Shown in pieces: positions 55,971 to 64,000 of a DNA stretch of 64,000 nucleotides. Position numbers and translations under genes: made by a program. Where the stretch lies: the NCBI GenBank assembly GCA_019686135.1, contig JADGHL010000012.1, positions 1 to 64,000 on the forward strand, in the 5' to 3' direction. The DNA is from Myxococcaceae bacterium (GTDB lineage: Bacteria > Myxococcota > Myxococcia > Myxococcales > Myxococcaceae). The notes under the pieces are model-generated. The model was given only the letters and a program-made list of their open reading frames with translations. It made no database searches and had not been told where the DNA came from. Every line of letters begins with the position of its first letter. The first letter of the stretch is position 1.

Positions 55971-58247
55971 GTGCCGTCCGTTTCAACTACGTCGGTCGAA
56001 GACTCGGCCCGGAGGAATCTGCTGCGCTACCAGTCCGTGCTGCTCCAGCTTGGGGCGGAGCAGGACACCGACTTCGGGACCTTCCTCAACCGGTTGCTCA
56101 AGTCGGACTCGGCGATCCTCGGCGTGGACCGGGTCAGCTTCTGGACCTTCGAGCCGGACCTCAGCGTCATCCGCTGCACCACGCTGTACTGCGCCCACGA
56201 GGATCGCTTCTCCGGCGGAGAGGAGTTCAGCGAGCCCGAGACGCCCCGCTACTTCCGCGCGCTCCGCGAGGACCTCGTCATCTCCGCGGACGACGCGCTG
56301 CGGGACGAGCGCACCGCCGAGTTCGCCGACACCTATCTGGCCGAGCATGGCATCTCCTCCATGCTCGACGTGCCGGTGTGGCGCGACGGACGGCTGAGCG
56401 GCGTGCTCTGCCACGAGCACGTCGGCCCGCAACGCATCTGGCAGCCGGAGGAGCAGACCTTCGCGCTCGCGGTGGGGCAGTTCATCTCCATGGGCCTGGA
56501 GCGCGACGAGCGGCGCAAGACCGAGGAGGCGTTGAACGAGAGCGAGGCCCGCTTCGCGGCGCTGGTGGAGTCCGCCAAGGACCTCTCGCTGCTGTTGCTG
56601 GATCCCGACGGCCGGGTCCGCACCGGTACGCACCGCGTCCACGGCTTCCCGGTGCAGGAGCTCGCCGGTCAGCCCCTCTCGAGCCTCTTCACCCCGCAGG
56701 ACATCGAGGAGGGACGTCTGGAGCGCGCGCTGGAGGTGGCCTGCCGCGAGGGGAAGTTCGAGAGCGAGGGCTGGCTGCTGCGCAAGGATGGCTCCCGCTA
56801 CTGGGGGCGCATCGTCCTGATGCCGCTGTACCGGCAGGATGGGACACTGCGCGGTTTCGTCACCATCACGCGCGATCTCACCGAGCAGCGGCTGGCGCGG
56901 GACAAGGAGCGCCTTCTGGAGGAGACGCGCCGGTCCGAGGAGCGGCAGCGGCTCCTCGCGGACGTGTCGGCGATCGTGAACGCGTCGCTGAGCGCGCAGC
57001 GGATCATCCGTCCCGCCGCCCACGTGATGGTGAACAACTTCGCCCAGGGGTGCGTGCTCACCGCCCCGCGCCCGCTGCGCTCCAGCGGACGCGCCCCCAC
57101 GGAGCGGCGGGTGGTGGCGGCGCGGGGAGAGCGCCTGCGCGAAGAGCTGGAGCGGCTCTCGGAGGTGTTCTCCCAGCGCGGCAACTGGGGCGCGTGGGTG
57201 CCGGAGGTCTCCAGACGCGGGCGGTCGCTGCTCATCCCGAAGCTCGGCGATACGGAGATCAACCGGCTCGCCGGCGCGGAGCCCGCGCGTGCGCTCCTGC
57301 GCGAGCTGGGCCCGGGCTCCCTTCTGGTGGTGCCGCTCTCCGCGCGACGGCGCGTGCTGGGCAGCCTGGTCTTGTTCCGCGGCCCCGGCGAGACGCCGTT
57401 CGGCGCGGCGGATCTCCAGCTCGCGGAGGAGGTGGGGCGGCGGATTGCGTTCGCCGCGGACAACGCCCGCCTCTACGACCTGGCGCGCGAGTCGATCCGC
57501 GTCCGCGACCAGTTCCTCTCCATCGCCGCGCACGAGTTCCGCACGCCGCTGACGACGCTCAAGCTTCAGCTCCAGTTGGTGGAGCGGACGCTGCGCGCGG
57601 TGCCGGAGGCGGCGGTCCCGATGAGCGAGCGCCGGCACGTCGCGCTCGCGTTGCGGCAGGTGACGCGCCTGGGCGGGCTGGTGCAGGAGCTGCTCGACGT
57701 CTCGCGCGTCTCCGCGGGGATGCTGGATCTGCGGCGCGATTCCATCGACCTCAGCGCGCTGGTGCGCGAGGTGGCGGAGATCTTCGAATCCGAAGCTGCC
57801 CGCGCCGGTTCCACCATCTCGCTGAGCATCGACGAGAACGTCATCGGCCAGTGGGACCGCGGCCGCCTCGAGCAGGTGCTGACCAACCTGCTCTCCAACG
57901 CCCTGCGCTACGGCGCGGGCAAGCCGGTGGAGATTCTTCTGCGCGGCGGGCCCGAGGAGGTGTTCCTCATCGTGCGGGATCGCGGCATCGGAATCGCCCC
58001 GGAGGACCAGCAGCGCATCTTCGGCCGCTTCGAACGGGCGGCCTCGGCGCGGCACTTCGGCGGGCTGGGGCTGGGGCTCTTCATCACGCGGCGGATCGTC
58101 GAAGCGCACCGCGGGACGATCGAGGTCAGCAGCCAGCCCGGCGAAGGGTCCACCTTCGTGGTGCGGCTGCCGCGCTGGGCGGCGACGGCCGGTTCCCGCG
58201 AACGGGTAGCGCTCGGCACAGAGACGACGCAGCCGGCGCCGCACTGA
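55971..58247 (+). CDS. Sensor histidine kinase (GAF-PAS-GAF-HisKA-HATPase)
   Basis: A 758-residue kinase without membrane segments. In order: GAF (about 15-180), PAS/PAC (190-315), a second GAF-like domain (335-490), HisKA with His 521 in SIAAHEFRTPLTTL, and HATPase with NLLSNALRYG, VRDRGIGI, FGRFERA and GLGLGLF. The GTG at 55971 is preferred; a TTG 12 codons upstream lacks a ribosome binding site. No partner regulator is adjacent. Confidence 0.85.
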   Translation: MPSVSTTSVEDSARRNLLRYQSVLLQLGAEQDTDFGTFLNRLLKSDSAILGVDRVSFWTFEPDLSVIRCTTLYCAHEDRFSGGEEFSEPETPRYFRALREDLVISADDALRDERTAEFADTYLAEHGISSMLDVPVWRDGRLSGVLCHEHVGPQRIWQPEEQTFALAVGQFISMGLERDERRKTEEALNESEARFAALVESAKDLSLLLLDPDGRVRTGTHRVHGFPVQELAGQPLSSLFTPQDIEEGRLERALEVACREGKFESEGWLLRKDGSRYWGRIVLMPLYRQDGTLRGFVTITRDLTEQRLARDKERLLEETRRSEERQRLLADVSAIVNASLSAQRIIRPAAHVMVNNFAQGCVLTAPRPLRSSGRAPTERRVVAARGERLREELERLSEVFSQRGNWGAWVPEVSRRGRSLLIPKLGDTEINRLAGAEPARALLRELGPGSLLVVPLSARRRVLGSLVLFRGPGETPFGAADLQLAEEVGRRIAFAADNARLYDLARESIRVRDQFLSIAAHEFRTPLTTLKLQLQLVERTLRAVPEAAVPMSERRHVALALRQVTRLGGLVQELLDVSRVSAGMLDLRRDSIDLSALVREVAEIFESEAARAGSTISLSIDENVIGQWDRGRLEQVLTNLLSNALRYGAGKPVEILLRGGPEEVFLIVRDRGIGIAPEDQQRIFGRFERAASARHFGGLGLGLFITRRIVEAHRGTIEVSSQPGEGSTFVVRLPRWAATAGSRERVALGTETTQPAPH

Positions 58248-58280
58248 GGCAGCGCCGGTGCGTGGTCGGAACCGTGCGGG

Positions 58281-60362
58281 CTACAACCCGGTGTCGGTCA
58301 GGCCCGGGACGCCGCAATTGAGGCGGAGCAGCTCCCAGCCGCCGTCCGGATCCAGGTTCATCGGGTTGGCGGTGCCGACGTAGAGGTTGTCGCCCTCCTT
58401 CGTGAGGGTGCGCACACCGTAGTTGGTGTCATTGCCCAACCCGCTCAGGGATTCGGCGATCGCCCCCTGCGCGCGTTTGGAGATGCGGAACAGATCCGCG
58501 CCCTCACGCGGGAGGATGGTCGACCCCAGGCTGTCGAGCGTGAGCGTGGCGGCGGTGGCGCGCGTGGTGTTGAGCGTGGTCACCGGGTCCAGCAGCGCGA
58601 CGCGGGCCAGCTGGCTCCAGTCGAACGTGCCCACGAAGAGCTCGCCCTTCTGGACCTCCATCGCCCAAGTGTAGGCGTTGAAGAAGTTGCCCAGGCCGGA
58701 GGCGCCCCACACCGGGTTCGACTGCGGGAGCCGGTTCTGGAACAAGTCAATGGGCGCCACCGCGTAGCGCCGGTACTGCGCCACGTACCGCGGCAGGAAC
58801 CGTTCGCCGTACAGCAGGGTGACGTCCTCTTTCGAGTCCGAGTCCAGCGGGATGGCGAAGAGGCTGATCGACCGGTGCGTGCCCAGCGCGGTGGCGAGGA
58901 TCTCCTCCGGGCCCAGCTGCCCGTCGCGGTTGCAGTCGAGGTCGATGACGCCCTCCCGGTGCAGCTCGAGGGCGACATCGGTCCCCACGAAGGGCACGTT
59001 CATGGTGCCGAAGTAGAGCCGCCCGTCGAACGCCTCCAGGTCGCCCATCCCGGTCACCGCCGCGGCGACCGGATCCGGGTCGTAGTCGTCGATCCGCCAC
59101 AGCTGCTTCCAGAAGGGCGCCGCCGCCGAGGTGAGGACGCCGCCCAACAGCTCGGGGCTGCGCCACAGTCCGGCCAGCCGGGTCTGTCCGCCCTGGGTGA
59201 CGGGCCAGCCGGTGACGAAGAGCCGGCGTCCGTCGGAGGCCAGGTTCGCCGCCTCCTCGCGGGTCTCGCCGACGACCTCGAACTGGAAGAGCACGTTCGG
59301 ATCGGTGGAGTTCTGGCCCACCCAGCGGAGGATGCTCCCGCCCGGCGCTTGCGCGTTGGGGACGTCGGCGTTCTTCACCGCGGCGTAGAGCGCGCCGTTG
59401 ACGGTGACCCAGCTGCGAATGTCGTCCCACTGCTGAAGGTTGACGGCGCCGAGCAGGTTGCCGGACGCCTGATCGAACGCGAAGACGTTGATGCCGTTCA
59501 GCCCGGGCACGCCGGGGCCGGCGATGAACACGACACCGCCCGCCGCGCCCGCCGACCGCAGACCGAGCGTCAGCGTGCGGAGGATGCCCGCGGGGGTCGC
59601 GGCCGGCGGGTTCTTCATCTCCAGCGTGTTGGTGGCGAGGTCATAGCGATAGAGGTTGGGCGGCCGGAAGTCGCCGGTGCCCGAGGTGCTGGCGTTGAAC
59701 TCGCAGACCCACTTCGAGGTGCTCTGCGGGGTGTTGACGCCGAGGAAGCCCGCCTCCACCAGGCAGTGGGTGTTGGAGATGGTGCCGAACCACACCGCGT
59801 CGCCGGTGTTCACCTGGCCCCAGACGTAGGCGTCGTTCGTCTTCGGCTGGCCGCTGTCGGGGAACGCACCGGTGCAGGGCGGATGGCCGATCGGCTGGCC
59901 GATGCCGTTGAAGCACTCATCCGGCTGCGCTTTGGCCAGCAGCTCAACGTCGTACTTCGGCGAGTACGGCACGGGCTTATGGTTGTCGAACTTGAAGCGG
60001 TCCGCGACCCAGAAGCGGATCAGATCGAGCGGGTGGCACGACTCGCAGCTCTCGCAACGGTCGTGATCGTCACGCTTGTCCTGTTCGCAGGTGCCACCCT
60101 CGTGGCATGAGCCGTCGTGGCCGTGGCCGTCGTCCGGCATTCCGCCGTCGGCCACCGGGCCCGCGTCGGGTGACATGCCACCGTCCACGTCGATGTCGAT
60201 GGGCGAGCGGTCGTACACCGGCGGCCGGCGGTGACTCTGCGTGTTGCCACCGCCAGAGGGAGATCCCCGACCCGGTCCGGGGTCACCATCCCCCGACGGT
60301 GCTCCGCCGCACGCCCACATCGCCAACGCCACTCCGGCGACCCACCACGCTCGCCGCCGCAT
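58281..60362 (-). CDS. Large lipoprotein with CxxCH motif and beta-propeller-like body
   Basis: A 693-residue lipoprotein (MWACGG). After an Asp/Gly linker, HDRCESCESCHPLDLIRFW gives a CxxCH haem-type site near residue 95. The body repeats strand-turn units (GALYAAVKNADV, GDLEAFDGRLYFGTM, KGELFVGTFDWSQL, DNLYVGTANPM), like beta-propeller surface proteins. A GGGAG box sits 7 nt before ATG; an in-frame GTG six codons upstream has its own GGGAGG. A one-haem surface redox protein or a structural protein are both possible. Confidence 0.75.
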   Translation of the reverse strand: MRRRAWWVAGVALAMWACGGAPSGDGDPGPGRGSPSGGGNTQSHRRPPVYDRSPIDIDVDGGMSPDAGPVADGGMPDDGHGHDGSCHEGGTCEQDKRDDHDRCESCESCHPLDLIRFWVADRFKFDNHKPVPYSPKYDVELLAKAQPDECFNGIGQPIGHPPCTGAFPDSGQPKTNDAYVWGQVNTGDAVWFGTISNTHCLVEAGFLGVNTPQSTSKWVCEFNASTSGTGDFRPPNLYRYDLATNTLEMKNPPAATPAGILRTLTLGLRSAGAAGGVVFIAGPGVPGLNGINVFAFDQASGNLLGAVNLQQWDDIRSWVTVNGALYAAVKNADVPNAQAPGGSILRWVGQNSTDPNVLFQFEVVGETREEAANLASDGRRLFVTGWPVTQGGQTRLAGLWRSPELLGGVLTSAAAPFWKQLWRIDDYDPDPVAAAVTGMGDLEAFDGRLYFGTMNVPFVGTDVALELHREGVIDLDCNRDGQLGPEEILATALGTHRSISLFAIPLDSDSKEDVTLLYGERFLPRYVAQYRRYAVAPIDLFQNRLPQSNPVWGASGLGNFFNAYTWAMEVQKGELFVGTFDWSQLARVALLDPVTTLNTTRATAATLTLDSLGSTILPREGADLFRISKRAQGAIAESLSGLGNDTNYGVRTLTKEGDNLYVGTANPMNLDPDGGWELLRLNCGVPGLTDTGL

Positions 60363-60380
60363 CCGGATTCTCCCATTCAC

Positions 60381-60815
60381 AGTCGCCTCCCTGGCCCGTC
60401 CGGGGCCGCGCCACCCGCGCAGCCATGGGCCACGGTGGCGGTTCGGAAAGCATGCGGGGGACCAACCGGCTGCCTTGGTCCGAAGGCGGAGTCGAAGGGC
60501 GAAGCGCCACGAAAAAGAGAAGCGCGCGTCACCTCGCGCGGAAACGAAGGGCCACATGTGCGCAGCACAGGCGCCAGCCACATCCCCGCGCCACCCAGCG
60601 GCTCGTCCCGCGGAGGGAGTTGACCGGAGTCGGAGACACGCTCACGCAGCGGACATCGACAGGCACGCTGGGACGAGCGATGCGGTCCGGAGCAGCCCAC
60701 CCGTCACCGCGGGCAGCACCGGCTCCGCGGGTTGCGGGGTACGCGGTGGCAGCCTCCCGCGACGCGACGCCTCACCCGGACGACTCGCGCGCGTCGAGCG
60801 CAGCGCCCAGAGGCC
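60381..60815. other. Gene-free sequence upstream of the large lipoprotein
   Basis: Presumed promoter region of the large lipoprotein. It also holds a 9-bp inverted repeat listed separately; no gene was accepted. Confidence 0.4.
60601..60678. repeat. Inverted repeat with 60-nt interior
   Basis: GCTCGTCCC (60601-60609) pairs perfectly with GGGACGAGC (60670-60678). The interior holds TTGACCGGAGTCGGAG. Could be a hairpin or operator; isolated observation. Confidence 0.35.
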
Positions 60816-60897
60816 GGCAGCAATGATTCTTCCCCGAGTGCCCCCATCGCGGTGTGCAAGGACCATCGACCACCGCACATGGGGAAGAATTGTTGCC
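60816..60897 (+). repeat. ~80-bp inverted-end element, copy C
   Basis: The ends GGCAGCAATGATTCTTCCCC and GGGGAAGAATTGTTGCC are inverted repeats. The interior AAGGACCATCGACCACCGCAC matches copy B in inverse orientation. It is in a divergent intergenic region. Confidence 0.68.
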
Positions 60898-61260
60898 GCC
60901 GACAAATCCCGAAGTGCCGGCGGGCGAGAGGCGCGAGCCATCTAGGGCTCGACCCGGTGACGCTCGGAGCAACCGGAGTGCGCGCATGGGCTCTCCCCGG
61001 TGGTGACAGCCGCACACGCACTGCCGAGCGCGAGGATGCTCCCGCGCCACAGACCATGCCGCAGCAGCGCATTCAGCGCGTACACCGAGCACGACGGATG
61101 GAAGCGGCACGCGCGCGGAAGCAGCCCAATGCGCCCTGCCCCAGGCAGCCTCCACCCTGAACGCTTCCGGCGCCCGATGCCCTCTCGTCACCCCGTCAGA
61201 AAGTTGCAGGCCTGCAGTCCCTGTTTGACTCCCATCCGAAACCATCCGAACGATCGCCCC
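60898..61260. other. Gene-free leader of the fibro-slime gene
   Basis: No gene was accepted. A palindrome GCAGGCCTGC (near 61206) and a CATCCGAAACCATCCGAACG direct repeat lie shortly before the start codon; either could be regulatory. Confidence 0.4.
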
Positions 61261-62961
61261 ATGACTCCGACGCATGGACACCCCCTGGCGCGCCCGCTGG
61301 CGCTGGTGGGAGTGCTGGCGCTGTTCTTCGCGTGCAGCAGCGCGACGCCACAGCTCCCGGACGGCGGGACGGACAACCCGGGCGATGGCGGAGGCGGCGG
61401 GGTCTGCGGCAATGGCGTGCGCGAGCCGCCCGAGCAATGCGACGACGGCAACCTCCTCGACGGGGATGGCTGCAGCGCCGGGTGCACCAACGAGGTCCCT
61501 CCGGTGGACGGAGGCTGCACCGGCACCGGCTGCGACACCCAGGCCGTGTGCGGCAACGGGATCAAGGAGGGCGCCGAGGGGTGTGACGATCACAACCTCG
61601 ACCCGGACGATGGCTGCAGCCCCACCTGCACTTTAGAGCCGGGCTGGACCTGCACGGCGGCGGGCGTGTGCAGCGCGGCGCTGTGCGGCGATCACATCGT
61701 GGCCGGCAACGAGGAGTGCGACGACGACGACGATCCGCCCGCCTCGGGCGACGGCTGCAGCGCCTCCTGCAAGCTGGAGAAGGGCTTCAAATGCCCTACC
61801 CCGGGCGCTCCCTGCGAACCGACCGTGTGCGGCGACGGCATCGCCGAAGGCCTCGAGCAGTGTGACGACGCGAACTCGGACCTGGGCGACGGCTGCTCGC
61901 CCACGTGCGAACGCGAACCCGTGTGCTCGAACGGCGTCTGCACGCCGGTGTGCGGCGACGGGCTCATCCTCCCCAACGACACCACCGAGGCGTGCGACGA
62001 CGGGAACACCCGTGCGCACGACGGGTGCTCGCCCACCTGCACCTTGGAGCCGGGCTTCGCCTGCGAGAACGTCACGCTGACGCCCCCGGACGAGATCGCC
62101 CTGACCATCGTGTACCGCGACTTCCGCGGGCACGATCTGCCGGACGGTCACCCCGACTTCGAGAACGCCAACGGCGCCGAGACAGGCATCGTCACCGACA
62201 CGCTCGGGCCGGACGGAAAGCCCGTGTACGCCGGGCCGACGTCGACGACCCACGGACAGCTCGCGTTCGACCAGTGGTACCGCGACACGCCGGGCGTGAA
62301 CAAGACGGTGATCGGCACGCTGACGCTCACCCGCCAGGGCGACTCCTACGTCTTCGACGACCAGAGCTTCTTCCCGCTGGACGACGCGGGCTGGGTGGCG
62401 TCCGGCGACGAACCGCTGCGCAACGACGGCTCGGGCACGCCGCACAACTTCCACTTCACGAGCGAGGTCCGCTACTGGTTCGAATACAAGGGCACCGAGG
62501 TCCTCTCGTTCCGCGGCGACGACGACGTCTGGGTGTTCATCAACCGGCGGCTCGCGCTGGACCTCGGCGGCGTGCATGCCGCCACCAGCGGAACCGTGAC
62601 CCTGGCCAGCCTCGCAAATCAGCTCGGGCTCACCGTGGGCGGCATCTACGAGGTGGCGGTGTTCCAGGCCGAGCGCCACACCTCCGCGTCCTCCTACCGG
62701 CTGACGCTGACCAACTTCGTCGCCAGCCGAAGCATCTGCCAGTCGCTCAGCACCTGCGGCAACGGCGTCACCGAGCCGCCCAACGAGGAGTGCGACGACG
62801 GCATCAACGCCGGCGGCTACGGGATGTGCGCACCCGGCTGCATCTTCGGTCCCAGGTGTGGCGACGGCATCGTGCAGAGCGAGTTCGGCGAGTCGTGCGA
62901 CGACGGGAACACGGTGGACGACGCGACGTGCCCGGCGGATTGCCGGGTGCAGATCAACTGA
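61261..62961 (+). CDS. Myxococcus Cys-rich repeat (DUF4215) and fibro-slime protein
   Basis: A 566-residue lipoprotein-like export (FFACSS). Repeats of CGNGxxExxEQCDDGN...GDGCSxxC (DUF4215, Myxococcus Cys-rich type) lie at about 45-280 and 500-566, flanking a fibro-slime domain (LTIVYRDFRGHDLPDGHPDF, FTSEVRYWFEYKGTEVLSF, DDDVWVFINRRLALDLGGVH). Such proteins form extracellular matrix or adhesion structures; the fibro-slime domain was first defined in fibrolytic bacteria. ATG 61261 begins the signal peptide. A heptamer array begins 4 nt after the stop. Confidence 0.9.
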   Translation: MTPTHGHPLARPLALVGVLALFFACSSATPQLPDGGTDNPGDGGGGGVCGNGVREPPEQCDDGNLLDGDGCSAGCTNEVPPVDGGCTGTGCDTQAVCGNGIKEGAEGCDDHNLDPDDGCSPTCTLEPGWTCTAAGVCSAALCGDHIVAGNEECDDDDDPPASGDGCSASCKLEKGFKCPTPGAPCEPTVCGDGIAEGLEQCDDANSDLGDGCSPTCEREPVCSNGVCTPVCGDGLILPNDTTEACDDGNTRAHDGCSPTCTLEPGFACENVTLTPPDEIALTIVYRDFRGHDLPDGHPDFENANGAETGIVTDTLGPDGKPVYAGPTSTTHGQLAFDQWYRDTPGVNKTVIGTLTLTRQGDSYVFDDQSFFPLDDAGWVASGDEPLRNDGSGTPHNFHFTSEVRYWFEYKGTEVLSFRGDDDVWVFINRRLALDLGGVHAATSGTVTLASLANQLGLTVGGIYEVAVFQAERHTSASSYRLTLTNFVASRSICQSLSTCGNGVTEPPNEECDDGINAGGYGMCAPGCIFGPRCGDGIVQSEFGESCDDGNTVDDATCPADCRVQIN

Positions 62962-62965
62962 CGTC

Positions 62966-62993
62966 CGTCTGCCGTCTACCGTCTTCCGCCTGC
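62966..62993 (+). repeat. CGTCTNC heptamer array 3
   Basis: CGTCTGC, CGTCTAC, CGTCTTC, CGCCTGC, four exact-phase units, begin 4 nt after the fibro-slime gene stop. It is the most regular of three such arrays, all directly after stop codons. Confidence 0.75.
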
Positions 62994-63006
62994 AGTGGGC
63001 CGGCTC

Positions 63007-63019
63007 GGGCCTTCGGCCC
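63007..63019 (+). terminator. GC hairpin after fibro-slime gene
   Basis: GGGCC-TTC-GGCCC, a 5-bp GC stem shortly after the heptamer array; no T-tract, so a weak terminator candidate. Confidence 0.35.
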
Positions 63020-63108
63020 TCGCGGGGTGCTGCCTTTGCTTGCGGACGGCGATCCGGGCCATCCTGTTCTGCGCAGCGATGGTCGCGGATTCGACGAGGG
63101 GGCACAGC

Positions 63109-63756
63109 GTGAAAACAATCATGCTGGGTGCGGCAGCGGCTCTTCTTCTGGCCGGGTGCGGCGGACCGGAGGCACATCCGCTGGTCGTGGCCTGGTCCTT
63201 CGAGAGCGGGGACTGCGCGACCAACGGCGTGGAAACGGTCCACGTCAAGGTCACGCCCGACGCGGGCGAGCCGAAGGAGGCGGACGCCGCCTGCGCGGAC
63301 GGCCGCGTCGACATGGGCGTGTTCGGCGCGGGCACCTATGGCATCACCGTCGACGGCCGCGACGCATCCGGCAAGGTCGTGGCGATCAACTTCGGCACCA
63401 GCACCACCTTCGGCGAGACCGGCCCGTTCGGGGACCTGGAGGTGACGCTGCACCCGAAGCCGGCGGACGTGATCGTCACCTGGGAGCTGTCGAACGGCTC
63501 GGGCTGTCCGACCGGCGTGGTGCTGCCCTACTACATCGCCATCTACCGGAAGCCGGCAGAGCAGAACGGTCCGCTCACCGACAAGGTGAAGGAGGTCCAG
63601 GAGTCGTGCTCGGCGAAAACCGCCACGCTCGAGGACGTCGCGCCCGGAGATTACGTGGTGGAGCTCGACTCGCGCGCGGTGACGCCGAAGGTGAGGGGCA
63701 CCGCGCCGGTGACGGTGACGCCGGGCACCGACGCGCACGTCGACCTGCAGTTCTGA
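63109..63756 (+). CDS. Beta-sandwich lipoprotein
   Basis: A 215-residue lipoprotein (LLLAGCGG). Two similar beta domains are visible, opening VVAWSFESGDCATNGVETVHV and VIVTWELSNGSGCPTGVVLPY and each with a Cys pair; the first closes with GAGTYGITVDGRDASG, the second with APGDYVVELDSRA. This repeat suggests an internal duplication. GTG at 63109 follows GAGGGGG; an ATG 10 codons upstream is possible. Its 3' end is 6 bp from the end of atpG on the opposite strand, with no terminator between. Confidence 0.75.
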   Translation: MKTIMLGAAAALLLAGCGGPEAHPLVVAWSFESGDCATNGVETVHVKVTPDAGEPKEADAACADGRVDMGVFGAGTYGITVDGRDASGKVVAINFGTSTTFGETGPFGDLEVTLHPKPADVIVTWELSNGSGCPTGVVLPYYIAIYRKPAEQNGPLTDKVKEVQESCSAKTATLEDVAPGDYVVELDSRAVTPKVRGTAPVTVTPGTDAHVDLQF

Positions 63757-63762
63757 TGGCGG

Positions 63763-64000
63763 CTACTTGAGCGCTTCCGCGCCCGAGACGATCTCCATCA
63801 GCTCCTTGGTGATGGCCGCCTGGCGCGTGCGGTTGTAGTAGAGCGTCAGCCGGCCGATCATGTCCGACGCGTTGTTGGTCGCGTTGTCCATGGCGCTCAT
63901 GCGCGCGCCGTGCTCGGAGGCCACGCTCTCGAGCAACGCCCGGTAGACCTTGATGGCGATCGCCTGCGGCATCAACCGGTCCAGCACCTGCCGACGATCC
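63763..64000 (-). CDS. atpG: ATP synthase F1 gamma subunit, C-terminal end
   Basis: Only the last ~79 residues are in the window. [31 protein letters not shown] and [27 protein letters not shown] are the highly conserved C-terminal helix of gamma, the rotor that turns inside the alpha/beta ring. The gene continues right of the window; the rest of the atp operon is presumably there. Downstream on this strand comes unrelated sequence instead of atpD. Confidence 0.95.
   Translation of the reverse strand, partial: DRRQVLDRLMPQAIAIKVYRALLESVASEHGARMSAMDNATNNASDMIGRLTLYYNRTRQAAITKELMEIVSGAEALK

Overview
The window is very GC-rich and reads as a chromosomal segment of a myxobacterium (Myxococcota, order Myxococcales or a close relative). 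Pointers are the many short lipoproteins with Cys-rich or Asp/Gly-Ala-Asp linker regions, Myxococcus-type Cys-rich repeats beside a fibro-slime domain, a protein ending in a MYXO-CTERM-like sorting tail, a Ser/Thr protein kinase, multi-PAS/GAF histidine kinases and frequent GTG starts. No rRNA, tRNA, CRISPR array or intact insertion sequence was recognised.

Layout. 1-0.93 kb: tail of a beta-propeller protein. 0.9-5.8 kb (minus): two overlapping sensor-kinase genes, the first without an ATPase domain, then a metallo-beta-lactamase-fold protein. 5.9-7.4 kb (plus): class V aminotransferase and a small overlapping partner. 7.5-16.4 kb (minus): a secreted protein, then five tightly packed exported-protein genes (VWA; ASH/PKD/YfaP-like; Cys-rich plus pre-peptidase; six-TIG; Cys-rich), probably one surface-protein operon. 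16.6-19.7 kb (plus): HAD hydrolase, PhnB-like protein, CehA-type PHP hydrolase. 20.2-24.0 kb (minus): zinc ribbon, beta-barrel, M20 peptidase, acidic protein. 24.1-28.6 kb: Bax-inhibitor-1 protein, two frameshifted gene remnants, a tandemly duplicated lipoprotein pair, then 1.7 kb without genes that holds a pseudoknot-like inverted repeat and a degenerate ~220-bp tandem repeat. 28.6-36.4 kb (plus): metzincin protease, CHAP hydrolase, methyltransferase, a degenerate DNA polymerase I paralogue, alpha/beta hydrolase. 36.4-44.9 kb: envelope, transport and signalling genes. 45-47.4 kb (minus): atpD, an exported protein, atpC. 47.7-63.8 kb: a mostly plus-strand block with lipoproteins, plsC, an ergothioneine operon (egtB-egtD), a GT22-like mannosyltransferase and a histidine kinase. 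63.76 kb to the edge (minus): 3' end of atpG.

The atp locus is therefore split: atpG and atpD, usually neighbours, lie about 16.4 kb apart with unrelated genes between, and an exported protein is encoded between atpD and atpC.

Structure not explained by genes: (i) a three-member family of ~80-bp elements with matching inverted ends (19859-19937, 48902-48978, 60816-60897); (ii) CGTCTNC heptamer arrays placed 1 to 4 nt after the stop codons of three unrelated genes (17539, 19724, 62966); (iii) the pseudoknot-like element and 220-bp repeats at 27.1-28.1 kb. All functional calls come from reading motifs by eye; no database search was run.
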